This document shows positions 56,003-64,000 of a stretch of 64,000 nucleotides of DNA, in pieces. Below the pieces are notes generated by a model that saw only the letters and a program-made list of their open reading frames with translations, did no database searches and had not been told where the DNA came from. This stretch comes from Panax quinquefolius (lineage: Eukaryota > Streptophyta > Magnoliopsida > Apiales > Araliaceae). Position 1 is the stretch's first letter. The number at the start of each line of letters is the position of its first letter. The stretch lies in NCBI GenBank assembly GCA_020205615.1, contig CM035162.1, positions 45,746,464 through 45,810,463 of the forward strand. The letters run 5' to 3'. The translations under genes were made by a program, and so were the position numbers.

Positions 56003-57760
56003 TGATAAGTGGATTTTTTATACACTTATCCGGTATCTTTTACTTGAATTTGTTACTTATATTCATGTGTCTTAGTTACTTTTCATGCATTTTGTGTTCA
56101 TTTTGTAGGTTATACGTTTGGGAACGGTGTGAGCGATTTTTGGTAATGAAAAACAAAGAAAATGCAAAGAAAAGGGCAATCCAGACATCATTTTGGCTTT
56201 CATGTAACTTCATGTTCTTGGCTTGGAACTTGGACTACATTGTAGAGCGTCTTCGTAGCATTCCGGAACATCTTGAATCGCTCTAATCGGAGTTCGAATG
56301 CAAGAGTTATGATCGTTGTACCAACGGACGTCAAACTTCGCTGTTTTGGTTAGCCATTTTCATAGCAGTCCCTTCCGGCTCAATTTTAGCCTTCATCCGT
56401 GCATTATTTCTCAGTAATCAAAGAATAAAAGTTGTAGAGCTCGTCGATATCTTCGATTTGATAGGTGGCAAGCCCCGTAACTCTTCTCGGATCAAAAGTT
56501 ATGGCCATTTTACCAGAGCACACTGCAGCAGAAAATCACCCGCGCGCGGGCGTGCGAACTTGCGCGCGGCCGCAAGACTTGCAGTAGCAAAAAGACGCGA
56601 TTTTCACTTGTGCGCGGCCGCACCCAACTTTAGGCCAATTCTTGCACGGCCGCGCGACTTCGGGTGTTGACCAAAGCTGACTTTTCACTAAACAGTGCAA
56701 TTGAAGCGTAACGGAGAGGGGGATTCAATTAGGGCATATATATTAGACATATTCTCATCATGTAAATATTATTCCAGCCCTTGGGGGCTAAATCTATCAT
56801 TATTTTCTTTTCTTCTCTTTCTTTTTAGATTAGATTAGAACCCTAGAATAACTAAGATTTGGGGATTGAAGCAATTGAAGATCCTTGAAAGTTCAGAAGT
56901 GAAAGAAGAGAAGAAACTCGTATTTGCTATTCTTAATCCCTAACTCTCTTTACTTCTATTTGTATCTTTCAATGTATATTCAATTGTGGATGATGGATTT
57001 TGATTCTATAATGAGCTAAACTCTATTTTGAGATTACAATGGAATCTATTGCTTAGTTTATTTCGATATACTTCATTGTTAACCTTATTGATTGCTATGA
57101 GTTTGTCTATTCAGATTTATGCTTATTTTCTTAGTTGATTGGCCATCAATTACTGTGATAACCCATATGAACTTGAAAGACGAAGTATGGGTTTAGATTT
57201 GATCTTGATAGCTTGTGTTTGTATGTTCTACATGGTGTTGGAATATATGATTCGTGCTTAGGATAGACATATACCGAAGTACCACTCGTAGTCAATTGAA
57301 GACTTGGGTTCAAACCCTAATTATTTGTAAATTACATAGACATATAGTGGTTTAAGTAATGTGGGTGTTAATTTGTATTCTATCAATTGTGGATTATATG
57401 TGATATGAGTATGGTACATCGAGAGATGGCTATATTTCACTTTCGTGTTCTCGACTAACAATCCATTATAATTAATTTGGTTTAACTAGAAGTGTGTTGA
57501 TTTAAATGATGCAACAGGGTAAATTGTAATCTCATGCCTTTATTATCTAGTCTCATTCTAGGGGTAGTTAGTACTATTTAATTTCATAGTTTAAATATAA
57601 AAACTCAAAGCAATCATTTAAATAAGACTGAAATGGTTATGGGCTAATGCTTGGTGAACTTTATTAATTAATTCTCCGTGGGAACGATACTTTACTTACT
57701 CTTTATTACTTGTTGACCACGTATATTTGCATGTTGTGCGTAACTAGAAACTACCCAACA
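56003..57760 (+). repeat. Element H 5' LTR
   Basis: 1758 bp, ending CTAGAAACTACCCAACA before the primer site. It contains GC-rich boxes (CGCGCGCGGGCGTGCGAAC and GCGCGGCCGCAC, 56540-56665) in otherwise AT-rich DNA. The frame at 56002-56286 is also open in the 3' LTR (62645-62878), but that is expected from LTR duplication and shows no domain. Confidence 0.88.
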
Positions 57761-57765
57761 AGTTT

Positions 57766-57784
57766 TTGGCGTTGTTGCCGGGGA
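57766..57784 (+). other. Primer binding site of element H
   Basis: TTGGCGTTGTTGCCGGGGA. The usual Athila site, complementary to tRNA-Asp, reads TGGCGCCGTTGCCGGGGA from memory; here a CC has become TT. Confidence 0.7.
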
Positions 57785-57893
57785 ATTAGCTTAATAAATT
57801 TTTGCCAACATTAATTTCAATAAAATTAGTCTTAATTTAAACATTTTTTTTTTGTTTTAATTATCTTTTTATATTTCTCTCTTTTCAGGTACC

Positions 57894-58391
57894 ATGGGTG
57901 ACTTTGCTTATCAAGAGCCTTATGCAAATATGATTCAACCAAGGAACACAAGCACTGAGGGACTCAATGTATTTTCTACATTGTCAGCACAAATTGCAAC
58001 ACTTTAGGAGAGGTTCGATATTCTTGCATTGGCGCTTTTCGAGAGATAGTAGTTACATGTGAATCTTTGTCTTTGGCGAGCATTCGAGTTATCAGTGCAA
58101 CATCAAGGTTGGACAAGTGCAGTTTGGGGGTAATTACTTCAACAACGATGTTTATCCTGATTATCAACAAGGTTAGGGGTATCACCCAGATTATGAATGG
58201 AGTTATAACTATCCCAACCAATACTGCATCCCAAAGTCCAACACATCCATCAGATTTCCCATTTCCACCTCCAATGCAGCAAGAAGAAAATTCAAGGTTG
58301 AAGGAATTCATGTCAAAAAGCATAGCAGACCATGAAGAGATGATGACAAGTCAGGAGTTAGTAAGCCAAAATCTTAACAGACAGATGAAAC
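57894..58391 (+). pseudogene. Element H gag-like ORF, first part
   Basis: The start MGDFAYQEPYANMIQPRNTS follows a pyrimidine-rich TTTCTCTCTTTTCAG (57876-57888) that looks like a splice acceptor. Decayed frames include NNDVYPDYQQG, HPDYEWSYNYPNQ and FPFPPPMQQEENSRLKEFMS, then SQNLNRQMK up to the insertion of I. The HP-Y/F-W-N pattern and the Q/N-rich helix resemble the C-terminal part of Athila gag; the N-terminal capsid part is absent. Stops and one frameshift are present. Confidence in the family assignment is moderate. Confidence 0.55.
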
Positions 58392-60251
58392 TGAAAGTAT
58401 TATGCATACAAGCCAATCATGTATGATGATAAAGCATATGCTGTGTAATCAATCTTATTTATTTATTAATAAAAGAATTATTTATTAAAGGCATTTATTA
58501 TCTACATGGTGCTGTTTTAATAATATGTGATAAACCCATAGTTTTAAGCAACGCTTTTAGAATAATGATGATGATCATTCTAATGAGATCTAAATTCTTA
58601 GAAAGCTTAAGACTAAAATAGTTCCCAATCATTGGATTACTAAATTGGGGATTAGTGAATCCGGATAGATTGGTACATACGTTGCTTGCTCATTGGATGA
58701 GGATGATTGATCTCATGATCATTTGTGTGGAGACACTAAAGCAAGTATGTAGGTGCTTATTAGAGAATAAGTTCACTTTGAGCGTTGACTCGCTAAGGAA
58801 TACCTAATGGAGTTTTACTTACCCATCAATAGGAATTCACAGTGGTGATAGTAGTACAAATGATCCTTAGACTTGAGATCATCATAGTATCTTATATATA
58901 ATGAATTACACTTTGACTTATTCCTTAAGACTCTTAGAGTATATCAAAGGGTATGCTTGGGTGTAATAAGTTATATATGAAGATAATGAATGATCAATAA
59001 AGAATCTACCACTTCTAGTAAAAGGAGAAATGTCCTATGTGATTCGATAAATGACAACCCAGGAATCCTTGGCCAAGGTGGAATGAAATTAGAAAGTAGT
59101 TTCTAATTTGCATTCATTGGGAGTTGTTCATTTAGGAATCGAAATACATATAATTAAATAAAATAAGACTTGACAGTAATTTCATGTCTTATATTTAATT
59201 GGGACATAGTATGGTGGAAGGATTGAATTGTACGGTAACTATTTACTCAAAGGTTCTTTTATGATTAATGTTGAAATCTATATTATCTGGAAAGTCGTTG
59301 ATCGCTAGGGAGGCTTATCCCTATTGTAGAATAAATATTATTTATTTAAATAAATTATTTGTTTAATTTATTTATTTAAATGAGATTAGAATTGTTCTAA
59401 TTGATTTATTCACAACCGGTTTAATATGGAGAACCTAAAGGGTCACACCATAAAAGGAAGAATAATTATTTAAGAAATTAATGGCATAATTGTAATAATA
59501 TGTTAAGTATATTTAATTTAGTCTATGGTGATAGAATAAATTAAATAGCTTAATATTATTATTTAATATTTTAGAAATATTAAATATAAATTAATAAGAG
59601 GAGTCTTATTAATATTATTATAATTATTATTATTTTAATTTCTAAAAGGTTTAGGAATTAATTTAATATTAGTACTCTCATTTATTCCTAATTGGATTAG
59701 GAAAGAAAATTAGTTAAAGGAGTTTAACTAATTATCCCTAATAGGATTAGGGAGCCCATTTAATTAAAAGAGTTTAATTAAATAAATAATACCTTATTTT
59801 AATTAAAATAGGGTTATATAATATCTTTATAAGAGGAGTCTTATATTAGATATGAGATATCGTAATTCCTAGATTTAGAGAGTACACCTTTTTTCTTATT
59901 CGGGATAGGAAAAACTAGGGTTTGAGCGAAATCCTTCTTCTTGAAAAATTCCTCTTCCTTGGTGGATCACCTATAGAGGCCACACACTTGGGTGGCTTAC
60001 ATTAATCAAAGGAAGGAATCTACAGGAGATTCAAGGAGATCATGGAGAAGTAGGAGGTGAACTCGTTACACGAGGAAGCTCGTTTCTACAAGGGTATGAT
60101 TTCATAATTTCTTATTCTTCGTTTAATTAATAATATGCATAAAGGATGATCCGGGTAATTGGTTTGTGAAAAATTTTAAAATCTGATTTTATCTCGCTTC
60201 CGCTATATTTTGCAATTTGATTGCTACTTTGATTTTCACGAAAACCTAACA
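58392..60251 (+). mobile_element. Solo LTR I (1860 bp) inside element H
   Basis: TGAAAGTATTATGCATACAA to TTCACGAAAACCTAACA, flanked by GAAAC (58387-58391 and 60252-60256). Removing it rejoins the H frame as NLNRQMK then QLVNSSMNGP. No ORF or primer site. The end sequence and the leader-like part (about 59930-60170) resemble Ty1/copia LTRs, but the superfamily and orientation are uncertain. Confidence 0.8.
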
Positions 60252-60256
60252 GAAAC

Positions 60257-60843
60257 AACTAGTTAACTCCTCAATGAATGGCCCTCGATGCATGGATTTC
60301 GAAGCCGAACAAGATATTTCAAGAATGGAGGATTTGTGGTTCAAGTTTGTAGCATCAACCGAGGAGAAGATGATTAAGCAAAGGAGGTCAATTCGGAATT
60401 TGCAGAATCAAATGAATCAAATACTCGAAACCTTGAGCAATTGCCCTCAAAACAATTGGTACTATGACATGGTTGATGAAACTAATGGAAAGCCAGAAGT
60501 GTGCATGCCACTAGATGAACTGAAAGGAATGGACGTTGAGGATACAACTGGGGGTTTGGAAAATGAAGAATATCATATCACCTATATTAATCCCTAAGTG
60601 CCTTCTTAACCGGAGTTGAAAAATCCAGTGAGTTTTGCACATCCATGCCCTCTAGGTAGTCACATTCAAGGAAATAAGCAGTATGATAAAGATGCCTTGT
60701 ATAAACCATGGTGGGCTGAAGAAGAGAAAATAAGAGAGGAAGAGTCCGTTGTACTTTCCATACCTCAACCCAACAATTTATTCCCTATTACAACGGACAA
60801 GACACCTAGCTATGCAATGGAACTAGAGACATCATGGACATGA
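60257..60843 (+). pseudogene. Element H gag-like ORF, second part
   Basis: The frame 60274-60597 has MEDLWFKFVASTEEKMIKQR and RSIRNLQNQMNQILETLSNC, the helical SIRNL-x-NQ-x-x-Q pattern seen near the end of Athila-type gag. An acidic tail follows, with a stop at 60595-60597, then a second open stretch 60616-60843 (MKNPVSFAHPCPLGSHI, YKPWWAEEEKIREEE) without a known domain. No zinc knuckle or protease. The joined product would be small, charged and mostly helical. Confidence 0.5.
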
Positions 60844-62594
60844 AATACGCTAGGTTGCTTCAATTCACAGACACGCGTGATGGGGAATCCACCAAAACAC
60901 ATAGCGGTTCTAATGGATTGAGGGTTCTTATCTTATCGTAGAGGAATCAGATAGCGGTGTCAAGAAAAGAGTCCATCTAACAGACAATATACCGAGCGCT
61001 CGATGGGAGGCATCCCATCCAATCTTTCTCCCTCCTTGTTTAATTCTTATTTACATTGCCATATTTAGTAGATGTTAGATAGTGGTAAATCTTAATAATA
61101 GCTTTATTGTTTCTCCTCTCAAGTTAAATCCAATTGCTAAAAGTATTCAGGATCAAACAGAAGTCAAACTAAACTGAAGCAGAACGAGAGTTGTAGAAGC
61201 TGTGCCATAGAAGAGGCTTGAAGACGCCTTACCACGCGAGCACCCTTTACCGACGGACTTTGCACCTGCTGCAAGTTCTTGCGCCCGTCGAGATTGATTG
61301 AATAGGGGCCTTGCCACATGTATGCCTGATTAATGCTAAGCTGTTTATTTTAATTTCAAATCTCAAGCATCCATACAGTTAGAAGCCCAAACTCAGTCTC
61401 CAACTATAGAATATCTCAAACTTAGCCATCGCCTGATATACCATCGGATCATGAGGAGGCGAACGGAGATGACATTGCCACTTAGGGGAGTATTCTTTCA
61501 CTTTTAATTAGAATGAGGGCATTGTTTATTTTAAGTTTGGGGGTATTGGGTTGTAGTGAGTAGTTGTTGCATATAGTTTTATTGCATGTTTCAGTTGCAT
61601 AGTAGGGGTATTTTAGTATGAATTTTTTTTTTAGTTTTCTTTTGTCTTGATTACTTAGTATGTGTTTAGTTGCATAACATTGCATAATCCCAGGCTTTTA
61701 GTTAGTTGAATTCTTATTTTTCCAATGATGACATAGAGATTTGATATATTTTTTAATTTGGTTGATATCTTGAGCTTAGTTATAATTTTATACGTGATAT
61801 AATTCATGCTTGCTGTTTAGATGTTACCAAGTAGCACGACAATGTTCCTATTTGCTTGTTGGTTAAGATTAGCATATTGGTTTGCTGAGTAGAAAATGTT
61901 GTTTTTAAAGATGGAATTGTGTATAACGTAGACATAGACTATGAAAACACAGATACTCAAACTTTGGGAACACATGGGTATGCTTGCTATTGGGACGAGA
62001 TGGAGCGTAAAATGCACTCGTTTAAATGGAAATAGAAAGTGGGATGGAGCGTAAAACATACTCGTTTAAATGGAAATAAAAAGTGAGATGGAGCGTAAAA
62101 CGCACTCGCTATTTACACATATAAAAAAGAAAAAAAAAATTATAAATAAACACCGCGAAAAAGTGCAAAAATCGCCCTCGTGAGTAAAAAAAAAGCAGAA
62201 TAAACCCATTGTTGAACCTTAGTTTGTATTGATGTGTTGGAGTAGTTGATGTCTCATTAATATATGCAGTTCTTGATTTAAACTCAATTTTCTGCCTTAA
62301 GCAATAAAGTATGTGGTATCTTCACCTTTGTCAAGTTTATCTATGAACACATCACACACACACAACCTCTTTATAGCAGGTTAGAATTATCTGATTGTAT
62401 GTCATTATGCCTTTAGCTTAGTTTGATGCTTTGTTCTTAAATCTTGATATTTCTCTAAGGCATGTCTCATTGGAATTCATAACATGGCTGAAAATCTAGG
62501 GATTCATTGTCATAGTAGCGTAGCTTGCATAGCATATAGATTGCATTATATTGTGTTGCTTGGGGACAAACAACGGTTTAAGTTTGGGGGTATT
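60844..62594 (+). mobile_element. Element H 3' non-coding internal region
   Basis: No supported ORF. It contains a perfect 7-bp stem with a 4-base loop, GATGGGAGGCATCCCATC (61002-61019), resembling a conserved hairpin near the 3' end of Athila-type internal regions. A first polypurine-like TAAGTTTGGGGGTATTGG lies at 61532-61549, the tandem repeats at 61990-62112, and the functional-position tract AAGTTTGGGGGTATT at 62580-62594. Confidence 0.7.
61990..62112 (+). repeat. Three tandem units of about 45 bp in element H
   Basis: Units share GATGGAGCGTAAAAYRYACTCG then TTTAAATGGAAATARAAAGTG. Each contains GAGCG, TAAAA, CGCACTC, a small imperfect dyad. Confidence 0.8.
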
Positions 62595-64000
62595 TGATAA
62601 GTGGATTTTTTATACACTTATCTGATATCTTTTACTTGAATTAGTTGCTTATATTCATGTGTCTTAGTTACTTTTCATGCATTTTGAGTTCATTTTGTAG
62701 GTTATACGTTAGGGAGCGGTGTGAGCGATTATTGGAAAGGAAAAACAAAGAAAATGCAAAGAAAAGAGCAATCCGGACATCATTTAGGCTTTCATGTTAC
62801 TTCATGTTCTTGGCTTGGAACTTGGACTACATTGTAGATCGTCTTCGTAGCTTTCCGGAACATCTTGAATCGCTCTAATCGGAGTTTGGATGCAAGAGTT
62901 ATGATCGTTGTACCAACGGACGTCAAACTTCGCTGTTTTGGTTAGCCATTTTCATAGCAGTCCCTTCCAGCTCAATTTTAGCCTTCATCCGTGCATTATT
63001 TCTCAGTACTCAAAGATTTAAAGTTGTATAACTCGTCGATATCTTTGATTTGATAGGTGGCAGGCCCCGTAAATCTTTCCGGATCAAAAGTTATGGCCAT
63101 TTTACCAGAGCACACTACAAAGAAAAAATCACCCTTGAACTTGAAAGCCTTGATTCTAAGAGACTTACTTGAGCAAAAAGACGCGATTTTCACTTGTGCG
63201 CGGCCACGCCCAACTTTAGGCCAATTCTTGCGCGGCCGCACGACTTCGGGTGTTGACCAAAGCTGACTTTTCATTAAAAAGTGCAATTAAAGCGTAATGG
63301 AAAGGGGGATTCAATTAGGGCATATATATTAGACATATTCTCATCATGTAAATATTATTCCACCCCTTGGGGGCTAAATCTATCATTATTTTCTTTTCTT
63401 CTCTTTTTTTTTAGATTAGAATAGAACCCTAAAATAACTAAGATTTGGGGATTGAAGCAATTGAAGATCCTTGAAAGTTCAGAAGTGAAAGAAGAGGAGA
63501 AACTCAGATTTGCTATTCTTAATCCCTAGCTCTCTTTACTTCTATTTGTATCTTTTAATGTATATTCAATTGTGGATGATGGATTTTGATTCTATAATGA
63601 GCCAAACTCTATTTTGAGATTACAATGGAATCTATTGCTTAGTTTATTTTGATATACTTCATTGTTAACCTTATTGATTGTTATGAGTTTGTCTATTAAG
63701 ATTTATGCTTATTTTCTTAGTTGATTGGCCATCAATTACTATGATAACCATATGAACTTGAAAGATGAAGTATCGGTTTAGATTTGATCTTGATAGCTTG
63801 TGTTTGTATGTTCTACATGGTGATGAAATATATGATTCGTGCTTAGGATAGACATATACCGAAGTACCACTCGTAGTCAATTGAGGACTTGGGTTCAAAC
63901 CCTAATTATTTGTAAATCACATAGACATATAGTGGTTTAGGTAGTGTGGGTGTTCATGTGTATTCTATCAATTGTGGATTATATGTGATACGAGTATGGT
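62595..64000 (+). repeat. Element H 3' LTR, first 1406 bp
   Basis: Aligns from TGATAAGTGGATTTTTTATA with the 5' LTR at a few percent difference, and is cut by the window edge. The GC-rich box region (63110-63245) is partly replaced compared with 56525-56660. Confidence 0.88.

Larger units (their letters stand above)
56003..64000 (+). mobile_element. Element H: Athila-like LTR element without pol (cut by window edge)
   Basis: Two copies of an LTR beginning TGATAAGTGGATTTTTTATA (56003 and 62595) flank 4.8 kb, of which 1.86 kb is solo LTR I. The tRNA-Asp-type primer site and the AGTTTGGGGGTAT polypurine tract are those I know from Athila-type Ty3 elements. Coding capacity is limited to gag-C-terminal-like pieces and no protease, RT or integrase motif was found. 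The left duplication should be TCATT (55998-56002); the right copy is outside the window. Confidence 0.85.

Noticed and set aside
56002..56286. Frame conserved between both H LTRs (also 62645-62878)
   Set aside because: Conservation is explained by LTR duplication; no domain and an implausible composition.
58067..58426. 119-codon frame in element H read as one gene
   Set aside because: Its first part is out of phase with the decayed gag-like frame and its last part runs into solo LTR I; only the middle agrees with the gag-like frame.
1..64000. Host protein-coding gene
   Set aside because: No exon-like frame outside retroelement sequence was found; every segment could be assigned to an LTR, internal region or element remnant.

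Overview
The window is a block of nested LTR retrotransposons, almost certainly from the repeat-rich, AT-rich nuclear genome of a flowering plant. The plant assignment rests on Ty3/gypsy chromovirus proteins of the Tekay/Del kind, tRNA-Met-type primer sites next to 3-4 kb LTRs, an Athila-like element with a tRNA-Asp-type primer site, and solo LTRs. I find no host gene, rRNA, tRNA gene or CRISPR array. Almost every longer open frame is a gag/pol fragment or lies by chance inside an LTR.

Layout, outermost host first. Element A (minus, 1192-5544) is a Tekay-like element broken on its left by an LTR of family F (F1, minus, 1-1191, cut by the window edge) and on its right by the B array. The B array (minus, from 5545) reads LTR, internal, LTR, internal: 5545-11726, 11727-14172, 14173-54372 and 54373-56002. 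The left B LTR holds solo LTR C (6248-9425, TSD GAATC). The right B LTR holds element D (plus, 14970-48012, TSD ATTAT) and element Bp (plus, 48834-52967, TSD TATAT). D holds G (plus, 20665-30278, TSD AATAC) in its protease region and E (minus, 32530-44017, TSD TCCGC) in its integrase. E's left LTR holds solo LTR F2 (34788-37724, TSD ATTCC). The second B internal region is cut by H (plus, 56003 to beyond 64000), an Athila-like element that carries solo LTR I (58392-60251, TSD GAAAC). The deepest path is A, B array, D, E, F2: five layers.

How the elements relate. E is a near-complete Tekay-type element (gag, protease, RT, RNase H, integrase, chromodomain) with many breaks. B and Bp have related LTRs but lack RT/RNase H, integrase and part of the chromodomain. 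The same three deletion joints occur in all three internal regions, so they look like a mobilised gag-protease derivative family (TR-GAG-like) that would depend on an E-like partner. A and D share an extra coiled-coil ORF about 209 bp from the LTR edge, upstream of gag. G has 3.9-kb LTRs around 1.8 kb of essentially non-coding DNA (LARD-like). All coding regions are decayed, and many premature stops fit C-to-T change at CAG, CAA, CGA or TGG codons.

The most unusual points are the shared-deletion derivative family beside its putative parent, the upstream coiled-coil ORF, repeated GATAACC-centred dyads in the F LTR, arrays of hairpin-forming repeats in the B/E LTRs, and short islands inside otherwise well-matched LTR pairs where the sequence looks scrambled. 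All boundaries and TSDs were read by eye; identities were not computed.
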